Source of the DNA: Deltaproteobacteria bacterium | GTDB taxonomy: Bacteria; Desulfobacterota; Binatia; UTPRO1 | Reading direction: 5' to 3' | Assembly: GCA_029262315.1 (NCBI GenBank) | Contig: JAJCZP010000240.1 | Coordinates: 1-32,961, forward strand | DNA length: 32,961 nucleotides | In this document: positions 17,606-24,798 of the stretch, piece by piece | Layout: each line of letters begins with the position of its first letter | Position numbering within the stretch: the first letter of the stretch is position 1 | The notes under the pieces: generated by a model | What the model was told of the DNA's origin: nothing | Seen by the model: only the letters and a program-made list of their open reading frames with translations | Databases searched by the model: none | Program-made: the position numbers and the translations under genes

Positions 17606-18279
17606 AAAAGCGTGTGACATCCATTGCGCCTCGGAGTCGGACTTCGAAGGCTCGAGCAACCAGCAGAACCAAAGGACGCGCCCCGAGTTCGCGGGGTCGG
17701 CAGGCGCGTGTGTCCCGGCACACCAACGAGACCAACATCGAACTTGCGCTGACCCTTGATGGGTCCGGCCGGTACGATGTCGCGACCGGGGTGCCGTTCC
17801 TGAATCACATGCTCGAGCTTTTTACCCGTCATGGGTTCTTCGATCTGCAGGTGCGTGCCACGGGCGACGTCGAGGTCGACGATCATCACACGGTGGAAGA
17901 TGTCGGGCTGGCCCTCGGGGAGGCGTTTCGCGACGCATTGGGCCCCAAGACTGGGCTCCGCCGATTCGGCGAGGCGACAGTCCCGCTCGATGAGTCGTTG
18001 GTGCAGGTGGTGGTCGATCTCAGCGGCCGGCCGTTTCTCGCCTACGATCTGAAGACCAGACAGCACCGGGTAGGCACCTTCGACATCGAGTTGATTCACG
18101 ATTTTCTGCTCGCGCTCGCCAACCAGCTCGGCGCCAACATTCACGTGCGCATGCTGGCCGGGCGCAATCCGCATCACATCATCGAAGCGGCCTTCAAGGC
18201 GTTTGCGCGCGCGATGGATCTCGCCACGCAGCGTGATCCTCGTGTCGTGGGTGTCCTGTCCACCAAGGGAACTCTCTAG
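17602..18279 (+). CDS. hisB: Imidazoleglycerol-phosphate dehydratase with basic N-terminal extension
   Basis: This is the monofunctional dehydratase of histidine synthesis, 225 residues. The core starts near residue 37 (RVSRHTNETNIELAL) and carries the manganese-binding signatures FLNHMLELFTRHGFFDL, DDHHTVEDVGLALGEAF and HHIIEAAFKAFARAM. Typical enzymes have about 195 residues. The extra 30-36 N-terminal residues are Arg/Lys/Ser/Thr-rich and look disordered. The ATG at 17602 overlaps the hisD stop (ATGA) and has AAAGG upstream. No ATG, GTG or TTG start closer to the core is obvious except the GTG codons near 17707. The extension may be real or a start artefact. Confidence 0.94.
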   Translation: MKKRVTSIAPRSRTSKARATSRTKGRAPSSRGRQARVSRHTNETNIELALTLDGSGRYDVATGVPFLNHMLELFTRHGFFDLQVRATGDVEVDDHHTVEDVGLALGEAFRDALGPKTGLRRFGEATVPLDESLVQVVVDLSGRPFLAYDLKTRQHRVGTFDIELIHDFLLALANQLGANIHVRMLAGRNPHHIIEAAFKAFARAMDLATQRDPRVVGVLSTKGTL

Positions 18280-18282
18280 TAC

Positions 18283-18930
18283 ATGACCATCGCCATCATC
18301 GATTACGACATGGGCAATCTCCGGAGCGTACAAAAGGCGCTCGAGCGGGTCGGTGCGTCCACGACGATCACCCGTGATCCGGCCGTGATCGCCGGGGCCT
18401 CGGCTGCCGTCTTGCCCGGTGTCGGTGCGTTCGGGATGTGCATGCAGAATCTCAACGGCTACGGGTTGGCCGACCCGGTCCGTGCGTTCGTTGCGAGTGG
18501 TCGGCCGTTCCTCGGTATCTGCGTCGGGATGCAGATTCTGTTCGATGAAAGCGACGAATTCGGTCGTGTCGAGGGGCTTGGGATCCTTCCTGGGCGCGTG
18601 ACGCGCTTCCCGAACGACCCCGACGGACACCGGAAGGTGCCGCAGATGGGCTGGAACACGATCTCCATCCGGCGCCGGGCGCCTCACCTCGCAGGCGTCC
18701 CCGAGGATGCCTACGTCTATTTCGTGCACTCGTACTACGCCGAGGCCGCGGACGACGCGGACGTCGCGACGACTACGGAGTACGGCAGGCCGTTCACGTC
18801 GGCGGTCTGGCGGGACAACCTGTTTGCGACACAGTTCCACCCCGAGAAGAGCCAGGCGGTCGGTCTGCGCGTGCTGGCGAACTTCGCGGGGTTGGTCGCG
18901 GCCACGAACGGCACGGCCGTCGCCTCCTGA
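18283..18930 (+). CDS. hisH: Imidazole glycerol phosphate synthase, glutamine amidotransferase subunit
   Basis: This is a 215-residue class I glutaminase that hands ammonia to HisF. The catalytic triad is visible: Cys80 in FLGICVGMQILF, and His186 with Glu188 in QFHPEKSQ. The oxyanion region PGVGAFG is present. It starts 3 bases after hisB and ends 7 bases before hisA. The order B-H-A-F is the common bacterial one. The length is normal. Confidence 0.96.
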   Translation: MTIAIIDYDMGNLRSVQKALERVGASTTITRDPAVIAGASAAVLPGVGAFGMCMQNLNGYGLADPVRAFVASGRPFLGICVGMQILFDESDEFGRVEGLGILPGRVTRFPNDPDGHRKVPQMGWNTISIRRRAPHLAGVPEDAYVYFVHSYYAEAADDADVATTTEYGRPFTSAVWRDNLFATQFHPEKSQAVGLRVLANFAGLVAATNGTAVAS

Positions 18931-18937
18931 CCCAGTC

Positions 18938-19672
18938 ATGCTCGTCATTCCCGCGATCGATTTGAAGGGCGGCCGCTGCGTGCGTCTCGTGCAGGGCGAC
19001 ATGGAGCGGGAGACCGTCTTTGCTGACGATCCCGTTCCCGTGGCGCGCGGCTTTCAAGAGGCCGGGGCCGAATGGATTCACGTCGTCGATCTCGACGGCG
19101 CGATCAGCGGCTCGCCGGTGAACGCCGAGGCGATCGCCGCCGTATGCCGGAGCGTTGACGCGCGGGTCGAGGTGGGCGGCGGGATTCGCGACCGCGACAC
19201 GCTCGAGCGCGTGTTTGCCGCAGGGGCCGGGCGCGTCGTGCTCGGGACCGCCGCGCTGGAAGATCCCTCGTTCTTCGCGGCGGCCTGCATGGCCCACCCC
19301 GGTGCGATTCTGGCCGGGATCGACGCACGGCGCGGCAAGGTGTCGGTGGATGGCTGGACCAAAGACAGCACGACCGATGTGTCGACCCTGGCGGTCCGCG
19401 TCCGCGATGCGGGCGCCGCCGGCATCGTGTTTACCGACATCAGTCGTGACGGCACGGGAGACGGAGTCAACGCGACGGCCGTCGACGAGTTGGCGGCGCA
19501 GGTGGACATGCCCGTCATCGCTTCTGGTGGCGTGGCGTCGCTGGGCGACGTGCGAGCCCTGGTTGCGCTCGGTAGAACCAATCTCACCGCCGTCATCGTC
19601 GGCCGCGCGATCTATACCGGCGCCGTCGATCTCGCGACCGCGCTCCGCGTCGGACACGGCACCGAGGCGTAG
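18938..19672 (+). CDS. hisA: ProFAR isomerase (phosphoribosylformimino-AICAR-phosphate isomerase)
   Basis: This is a 244-residue (beta-alpha)8 barrel that catalyses the Amadori isomerisation before the HisF/HisH step. The two catalytic aspartates are Asp8 ([12 protein letters not shown]) and Asp129 ([10 protein letters not shown]). Phosphate-binding loops VEVGGGIRD and [10 protein letters not shown] are present. The ATG at 18938 is 7 bases after the hisH stop; the frame extends upstream but reads only shadow sequence there. It lies 2 bases before hisF, its paralogue. Confidence 0.96.
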   Translation: MLVIPAIDLKGGRCVRLVQGDMERETVFADDPVPVARGFQEAGAEWIHVVDLDGAISGSPVNAEAIAAVCRSVDARVEVGGGIRDRDTLERVFAAGAGRVVLGTAALEDPSFFAAACMAHPGAILAGIDARRGKVSVDGWTKDSTTDVSTLAVRVRDAGAAGIVFTDISRDGTGDGVNATAVDELAAQVDMPVIASGGVASLGDVRALVALGRTNLTAVIVGRAIYTGAVDLATALRVGHGTEA

Positions 19673-19674
19673 GC

Positions 19675-20448
<774 letters not shown>

Positions 20449-20498
20449 GGGTCGAGGCGGATCGTGCGCAGGTACGCGGGGGCGAGACGGTGCAGCAC

Positions 20499-20585
20499 AT
20501 GGAGCCCGCATGGACGCCCGAGATCGAGCAAGCGTGGCGTGATGCACTCCGACCCGGAATCGCGTTGATCGCGGGTCTGTACTGA
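20499..20585 (+). pseudogene. Remnant resembling the C-terminal end of a globin-like protein
   Basis: Starting 50 bases after hisF, 28 codons read MEPAWTPEIEQAWRDALRP and end in IALIAGLY and a stop. The pattern WTPE-x3-AW-x2-AL resembles the last helix of single-domain bacterial globins. No upstream globin body is visible in any frame, because hisF sequence lies directly before it. I read it as the 3' scrap of a gene lost when the island formed. The family assignment is a guess from one short motif, and a chance ORF cannot be excluded. Confidence 0.3.
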
Positions 20586-21012
20586 CGCGGGCCGTAAGCC
20601 GTCGTCCAACTTCGGCCGTTCGCGAGCGACTGCATCGTCCCCGACAGGGCGCTCCTTACATGGACGCGACCCCTCGACAGTGCCATGACGCCTCCGCTTC
20701 GCCATGCATCCTCATCTATCCGTTCCATAGAGGCGTGTTATTCCGAAGCGATGTCGTGGGGAGCGGTGTGGTGAAGACCAAAACCCGTGTCGCGGGGTCT
20801 CGGTTCCAGACGAGGTTGACGTGTCCTTGGACGACGACCGCGTTCTTAGCCGCAAGGTCACGGTTGCTGCGCGACGGCTCGGCGCGCACACTGGAGCGAT
20901 TGAATTCGCAATGGCACCTGACCCTGGACGAGATCGTATGGTTGCGGAAGCGCCTGGGGTGATGGGCTGAATCGCGGATCTCACCGATTCGACGTATTTG
21001 GGGACTGTCACT
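20586..21012. other. Non-coding stretch at the left edge of the island
   Basis: No convincing gene was found in about 430 bases. One + strand frame ends at 20962 with a helical-looking tail (LERLNSQWHLTLDEIVWLRK) and one - strand frame reads NAVVVQGHVNLVWNRDPAT. Neither has a ribosome-binding site, a credible start or a recognisable family. The base composition looks less GC-rich than in the his genes. This may be decayed coding DNA. Confidence 0.5.
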
Positions 21013-21031
21013 CACTACTTTCCTAGTAGTG
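21013..21031. promoter_or_regulatory. Island dyad element, copy 1
   Basis: This is the most symmetrical copy: CACTACT, a 5-base loop, then AGTAGTG, giving perfect 7-bp arms. It fits the CACTA-N9-TAGTG pattern. It lies between the hisF-side remnants and the 3' end of the membrane protein gene at 21144. A second copy lies 36 bases further on. Confidence 0.7.
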
Positions 21032-21067
21032 TCCATGCGGCATTCTCGCCCTCTGCGATGTACGATC

Positions 21068-21086
21068 GACTAGTTTGGGAATAGTG
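21068..21086 (-). promoter_or_regulatory. Island dyad element, copy 2
   Basis: On the minus strand it reads CACTATTCCCAAACTAGTC, with the same 5-9-5 layout and one mismatch in the last base. It lies 57 bases beyond the stop of the gene at 21144-21680. Confidence 0.6.
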
Positions 21087-21143
21087 ATCATCCGTCGCGC
21101 TCGGCATCGACGAGTTTCCTACTAATTCGCTCGGATGCATACG

Positions 21144-21680
21144 CTACTTCGCTGCGAGCGGGGTCTTCTCCGGCGTCGGGCTCGGCGGAGGACGCTGGCC
21201 AGCCTTGAGCGTCTGCTCGATACGCTCAAGGGAGGCGAGCTTCTCCTCAATACGTTCGAGAATCCCGACCGCCTTCCCGATCGTCTCCTCGAGCTGTTCG
21301 ATCGCGGCTTCCGTGGCTCCCGCAGCGACCGCTCCGTCACCGGGCGCGTCCTCCGGGCGCGCCCCGTTCACAAACTGCGCAGCGGCGACGGCGACGGATA
21401 CGACCATCGCGACGACACCTATCCTGATCGCCCAGTTCGCATGGCTTCTGGCCTCCCGCACCGCGACGAACTGGAGCATCGTCGGAACCACGGACGCTTG
21501 GAGGAAGTACTTGCCCTGCTGGTCCCTCGAGAACAGATGAGCGGCGTACTTGTCGAAATCGTCCGAGGAAATCCCTGTGGCTGTGACCGCGGCGTCCTTC
21601 TCGATCGGAGCGTGATCGGCGGCGTACGTGAGCAGCTTCGCGTAGTAGGTACGTTCGATGGCGGTCATCGTTCTCGGCAT
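21144..21680 (-). CDS. Unknown single-pass membrane protein with C-terminal coiled coil
   Basis: The protein has 178 residues and no family is recognised. Residues 5-75 look like a small helical domain (IERTYYAKLLTYAADHAPIE, then GISSDDFDKYAAHLFSRD), possibly winged-helix-like. One membrane helix spans about 83-104 (WAIRIGVVAMVVSVAVAAAQ). A linker rich in Ala, Gly and Asp and then a coiled coil at about 122-160 (EQLEETIGKAVGILERIEEK) follow, with a Pro-rich end. Two ATG codons (21680, 21668) are possible and neither has a clear Shine-Dalgarno. Dyad elements lie on both sides, 57 bases beyond the stop and 193 bases before the start. A nuclease-gene remnant separates it from the upstream dyad. 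Confidence 0.72.
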   Translation of the reverse strand: MPRTMTAIERTYYAKLLTYAADHAPIEKDAAVTATGISSDDFDKYAAHLFSRDQQGKYFLQASVVPTMLQFVAVREARSHANWAIRIGVVAMVVSVAVAAAQFVNGARPEDAPGDGAVAAGATEAAIEQLEETIGKAVGILERIEEKLASLERIEQTLKAGQRPPPSPTPEKTPLAAK

Positions 21681-21688
21681 GTTGCGGG

Positions 21689-21760
21689 CTACGGGATCGT
21701 AAAGACAGCCTTCACGGGCCGGTGATCGCTGCGCTTGGCGTTGTCGTCCAATGGGTTGAG
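21689..21760 (-). pseudogene. 3' remnant of an endonuclease/exonuclease/phosphatase-family gene
   Basis: On the minus strand, 23 codons between two stops read LNPLDDNAKRSDHRPVKAVF plus TIP. The SDHRPV motif followed by a beta strand is the classic last catalytic block (Ser-Asp-His) of the EEP superfamily (exonuclease III, sphingomyelinase and relatives). No earlier part of such a gene is found upstream. The fragment ends 9 bases before the start of the membrane protein at 21680. It is most simply the decayed tail of a gene once lying between the dyad at 21874 and that protein. Confidence 0.6.
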
Positions 21761-21873
21761 TTACGGTCGAAGCCCTTAGCCGATCGGTCCGCAGTGAGCA
21801 CGGGGTATCCGGTCCGAGAGAGGGTAGGTGTTCCAGATTGCGACAGCACCGCGGTTCTCCCCCCTCTACGTAC

Positions 21874-21892
21874 GCCTATCCTTTGAATAGTG
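21874..21892 (-). promoter_or_regulatory. Island dyad element, copy 3
   Basis: The minus strand reads CACTATTCAAAGGATAGGC, with the left half intact and the right half changed in one base (TAGGC for TAGTG). It lies 36 bases beyond the TIR gene stop at 21929 and upstream of the EEP remnant and the gene at 21144-21680. Confidence 0.55.
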
Positions 21893-21928
21893 CGGTCAAG
21901 CATTGGCCCCCCAGATGGAGACAGCCGC

Positions 21929-23026
21929 CTAGTCATCGCCCATCGCCGGTTGAGCGGCCCTATCGTCATCGCTGCGCAAATCGCGCACCAGATGGGAGAA
22001 CTCCTTCTCGAACGCATCTTGATCTTTCCAGTTCGAGAACTCGGGGATGTAGTCTCGCCGAATTCGGGCGGCCAGATCTTCACCGTCGAGTGCCAGGAGC
22101 GTCCACCCCTGTAGGCGCTCGAATGGAAGAAGGCGGATCGGAAAGAGGACGCGGCGATTCTCCCGCTTTTCCCGATCGCAAGCTCGCCTCACCTCGGTCC
22201 TTACCCACTCACTGCCGAGGCTCGCTTCGGAAAGGACAAGCAGCACCTTGTCATGGACGCGGATGGCTTCGTCAACTTGGGGAAAGAGTTCCCGGCCACC
22301 CTTAAGATCCTCGGGTGCGTACCAGACGCGCAGCTTCTCGTCCCTCAATCGGGAGTGAATGCTCCTCGTGAACGCTTCATCGGCACTGCTATAGCTGATG
22401 AAGCACGAGTAGAATTGGATCGGCTCCAACGCCCCAAGCAGTGTCGGCAGGTAGTCGACCATCTCCTCTGGTACGCCAGCGCCGCAGAGGAACGATGCCG
22501 GGATGTTCCCACGGGACTTCATCAACGTATCGATGCCGATCGTGCTGGGCCCAACGTGCCTGATGGTTTCGAGCGCCTTAGTAGTTGAAAGATCGACGTC
22601 GGCGAACACCGTAGCCCTGCAGCTTGCGTCTCTTAGGTTCGCTTCGCTCAGACGCGCTCCGCTCAAGTTGGCAAAGGGCAGGTGTGCCGCTTGCAGGTTC
22701 GCACGGGACAGGTCCGCGGAGCACAGAGTCGCGGAGTGCAGGGACGCCGCGCTTAGATCCGCATCGCGCAGGTCCGCGGAGTTTAGGTTCGCAGCGGACA
22801 GTATGGAGGAGCGCATGTCCGTGGCGGCCAGGTTGGCGGAGTGCAGGTTAGCTTGGGACAGGTCGGCGCCGTGCAGAATGGCGGCGCCCAGGTCCGCGGA
22901 GCGCAGGTCCACGCGCCCGAGTCCCGCGCCACGCAGGTCCAGTCGAGTATCAACATTCACCGCTCGCCATTCTTGAATTGCGACCTTCCCCCGTCTGACG
23001 ATCTCTACATGCTGATGCTTAGCCAT
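21929..23026 (-). CDS. Pentapeptide-repeat / TIR-domain protein, paralogue 1
   Basis: The protein has 365 residues. Residues 29-148 are about 24 pentapeptide repeats of the A(D/N)LxxA type, which fold as a right-handed beta-helix. A linker carries the conserved GPSTIGIDTL (159-168) and FLCGAGVPEEMVDYLPTLLG. A TIR domain starts at about 205 (FYSCFISYSSADEAF), with WYAPEDLKGG and the helix SEWVRTEVRRA. Glu278 there aligns with the catalytic glutamate of NAD-cleaving TIR proteins. Hydrolysis of NAD+ is therefore possible but unproved. An AGGAGG lies 10 bases before the ATG. It is a tandem paralogue of the next gene, sharing its upstream region. No signal peptide was seen. Confidence 0.9.
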   Translation of the reverse strand: MAKHQHVEIVRRGKVAIQEWRAVNVDTRLDLRGAGLGRVDLRSADLGAAILHGADLSQANLHSANLAATDMRSSILSAANLNSADLRDADLSAASLHSATLCSADLSRANLQAAHLPFANLSGARLSEANLRDASCRATVFADVDLSTTKALETIRHVGPSTIGIDTLMKSRGNIPASFLCGAGVPEEMVDYLPTLLGALEPIQFYSCFISYSSADEAFTRSIHSRLRDEKLRVWYAPEDLKGGRELFPQVDEAIRVHDKVLLVLSEASLGSEWVRTEVRRACDREKRENRRVLFPIRLLPFERLQGWTLLALDGEDLAARIRRDYIPEFSNWKDQDAFEKEFSHLVRDLRSDDDRAAQPAMGDD

Positions 23027-23109
23027 GGCGCGCCGTCCTCCTAGTGGTGCAGCCAGTTTCGCCGATTCCGAGGGATGGGTCCATGTTTCAGAACGAGGCA
23101 GCTAGGCCC

Positions 23110-23128
23110 CACTATTCCTCGGGTAGTG
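23110..23128. promoter_or_regulatory. Island dyad element, copy 4
   Basis: CACTATTCCTCGGGTAGTG has both 5-bp half-sites intact with a 9-base spacer. It lies 83 bases upstream of the start of TIR paralogue 1 and one base beyond the stop of TIR paralogue 2. Confidence 0.75.
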
Positions 23129-23129
23129 C

Positions 23130-24125
23130 TCATTCGCGACGTGGCTCCGCAGATTGCTTCAGGTCACGCATGAGCCTCTTGAACGCGACCTCATAGGCAT
23201 CGTGGTTCTTCCATTTGGTGAAGTCACCTATGTGGCGACCATCCTGGTCCGCCTGGCGAATCCGCTTGGCCCACCCGAACTCCGCCTCCATGACCGCGTC
23301 GTCTATCCGAATCGGAAAGAGTACGTCGTCCGTGCGGCTCTCCTCGGCCTTGCACGCCTCCGTCACCTCGTGCTCCACCCAGTCGCTGGTCAACGAAGCG
23401 TAAGAGAAGATCAGGATCAGCTTGTCATAGACGCGGATCTGCTCGTCAATCACTTTTCGGATCCGGTCCCCGACTTTCAAGTCCTCCGGAGCGAACCAAG
23501 AACGCACGCCGTTCTCTGTAAGATCCGCGTGGAGCCGCTTTGCGAAATCCTCATCGGCAGCGCTGTAGCTTATGAAGCACGAGTAGAATTGGATCGGCGC
23601 CATCGACCCTAGGAGCGATGGGAGGTAGCTGACGAGTGCATCAGGAACGCCCGCTCCGCGGAGGAAGGAGTCGGGAATCTTTCCCCCTGACTCCACCAAC
23701 GTATCGATTCCGACCGTACTAGGACCGAAGTGATCAGTGTCCTCAAGACCCTTCGCGCCCGATAGGTCGACGCGAGCGAATACGGTGTCGAAACAGAGTG
23801 CATTGTCGAAGCACGCACCGCTCAGAATGGCCCCGGTCAGATTTGTGTCGTACAGGATCGATTTGCTAAGGTTCGCGTTGCCGAGATGGGCATTGTTCAG
23901 GTCCGCATGGTGCAGTTTCGCCCCCACCAGCCTCGTGTTGCTCAGGTCCGCACCGGTCAGGTCCTCACCGGTCAGGTCCGCGTTGGTCAGGATCGTGTCG
24001 CGCAGGTCCGCGAGGCTCAGATCCGCGTCGCGCAGGTTCAAGAGGAGTTCAGGATTCTCCGCCCGCCATTGTTGAATAGCGGCCCTTCCCTGCTTGGCGA
24101 TCTCGACCTGTGTAGGAATGGCCAT
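23130..24125 (-). CDS. Pentapeptide-repeat / TIR-domain protein, paralogue 2
   Basis: The protein has 331 residues and the same layout as its neighbour: about 18 pentapeptide repeats (28-122), linker GPSTVGIDTLVESGGKIP with FLRGAGVPDALVSYLPSLLG, and a TIR domain from about 180 (FYSCFISYSAADEDF, WFAPEDLKVGD, DKLILIFSYASL, SDWVEHEVTEA). Glu253 is the likely NAD-cleaving residue. The C-terminal RHIGDFTKWKNHDAY-like stretch is typical of this widespread pentapeptide-TIR family. A GAGGAGGT precedes the ATG by 9-10 bases. It has six fewer repeats than paralogue 1, so the repeat block varies while the TIR part is kept. Anti-phage or stress signalling is a reasonable guess for a TIR protein; the window does not prove it. 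Confidence 0.92.
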   Translation of the reverse strand: MAIPTQVEIAKQGRAAIQQWRAENPELLLNLRDADLSLADLRDTILTNADLTGEDLTGADLSNTRLVGAKLHHADLNNAHLGNANLSKSILYDTNLTGAILSGACFDNALCFDTVFARVDLSGAKGLEDTDHFGPSTVGIDTLVESGGKIPDSFLRGAGVPDALVSYLPSLLGSMAPIQFYSCFISYSAADEDFAKRLHADLTENGVRSWFAPEDLKVGDRIRKVIDEQIRVYDKLILIFSYASLTSDWVEHEVTEACKAEESRTDDVLFPIRIDDAVMEAEFGWAKRIRQADQDGRHIGDFTKWKNHDAYEVAFKRLMRDLKQSAEPRRE

Positions 24126-24186
24126 CGCGCGCCTACCTCCTCGTGGCGACCGTAGTTTCGCCGATTACAGAGAACGAAGCCATGAC

Positions 24187-24405
24187 TCAGAACGAGACGC
24201 CCACTATTCTAGTGTCCGTGTGCTCAGCCATCGTCATCCGGTATCCGGGGGCGGAGCCAGAATCCCACCGCCACTCCAAACATATAAGTAGCGAACGGTT
24301 CAATCTCGGGTGCAAGCCGACGAAGAAGAGCATCGCTGCTAGGGTTACGAGAAATGCCGGCGTGGGCGGCAGGTCCTCGGTGACGATCTCTCGAGCAGTG
24401 GTCAT
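24187..24405 (-). CDS. Possible small membrane protein (uncertain)
   Basis: A 72-codon frame starts at ATG 24405 and has one hydrophobic helix (AFLVTLAAMLFFVGLHP). It is flanked by TTAREIVTEDLPPTP and a polar tail. No Shine-Dalgarno is evident, and its last codons run through the dyad element upstream of TIR paralogue 2. It may be real because other island genes are also small membrane proteins, but it could equally be a chance frame in the 673-base gap. Confidence 0.25.
   Translation of the reverse strand: MTTAREIVTEDLPPTPAFLVTLAAMLFFVGLHPRLNRSLLICLEWRWDSGSAPGYRMTMAEHTDTRIVGVSF
24202..24214. promoter_or_regulatory. Island dyad element, shortened copy 5
   Basis: CACTATTCTAGTG has both half-sites perfect but only 3 bases between them, instead of 9. 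It lies 76 bases upstream of the start of TIR paralogue 2, at the position corresponding to copy 4 before paralogue 1. The DNA around both copies is similar (shared CAGAACGAG and CCCACTATTC on the + strand), so the six-base difference arose after the gene duplication. Confidence 0.65.
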
Positions 24406-24462
24406 TCCCCGATGGGTTCCAGGTCTACGCGGCGTGAGGCTCACACGGCGAGCGTCCCAATT

Positions 24463-24488
24463 TGAGACGGTGCGCACCCACTGTCTCA
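24463..24488. other. Inverted repeat in the gene-poor gap
   Basis: TGAGAC (24463-24468) and GTCTCA (24483-24488) form a 6-bp stem around a 14-base loop that contains the palindrome GTGCGCAC. It lies 120 bases upstream of a strong + strand terminator, so it could be part of a structured transcript. It is short enough to be chance. Confidence 0.35.
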
Positions 24489-24610
24489 CTCTGGCACGTG
24501 TCCGCCGCGCGCGAACTTTTCGAGATGTTCAGCCCATCGCAACCCGCGTACTCTTTTGCTTGGGCGTCGCAGACGGCAAGGACACGTTCCACGCCACGCT
24601 GTGCCGCTAA

Positions 24611-24645
24611 GGGGCTCGGGATCATTCTCGAGCCCCCTTTTTTTT
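24611..24645 (+). terminator. Strong intrinsic terminator
   Basis: GGGGCTCG pairs with CGAGCCCC; with GGA/TCT the stem reaches 11 bp including one G-U pair, around a 4-base loop. It is followed by eight T residues at 24638-24645. This is a textbook rho-independent terminator for + strand transcription. No convincing + strand gene lies upstream within the gap (24126-24610), so it may end an untranslated RNA or a decayed gene. It also insulates the TPR gene that starts at 24799. Confidence 0.88.
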
Positions 24646-24682
24646 GCGCACGAGCACTTCATTCGCAGGGTCAGCCATCGCG

Positions 24683-24701
24683 CACGATCCTCGGGATAGT
24701 C
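24683..24701 (+). promoter_or_regulatory. Island dyad element, copy 6
   Basis: CACGATCCTCGGGATAGTC keeps the 5-9-5 layout with one change in each half-site. Its spacer shares CCTCGGG with copy 4. It lies 97 bases upstream of the TPR gene start and just after the terminator. Confidence 0.55.
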
Positions 24702-24798
24702 ATTCGTCTTTCGTCTCGGGCTGATGATGATCCCGAATCGTTTCGCCCTGACACAGTTGTCCTGGGCGCCCGCGAGGCGGTAGGCTCGGCGGCTAGCA

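Noticed and set aside
14952-19002. Long minus-strand frames across murA, hisD, hisB and hisH
   Set aside because: They have the same shadow character: no ribosome-binding sites, no family patterns, and complete overlap with well-identified genes.
20660-20962. A 100-codon + strand frame between hisF and the island genes
   Set aside because: It has no ribosome-binding site, no start context and no recognisable family; only the last 30 residues look helical. It is treated as non-coding or decayed.
22600-22940. Short regular DNA repeats that could suggest a CRISPR array
   Set aside because: The 15-base period with drifting sequence is the codon pattern of pentapeptide repeats in the TIR gene. 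There are no constant repeats with unique spacers and no cas genes.
24143-24610. A 155-codon + strand frame ending just before the terminator
   Set aside because: It runs antisense through the TIR upstream region and the dyad, has no ribosome-binding site and shows no recognisable protein pattern. It was kept only as a reason to consider a non-coding RNA.
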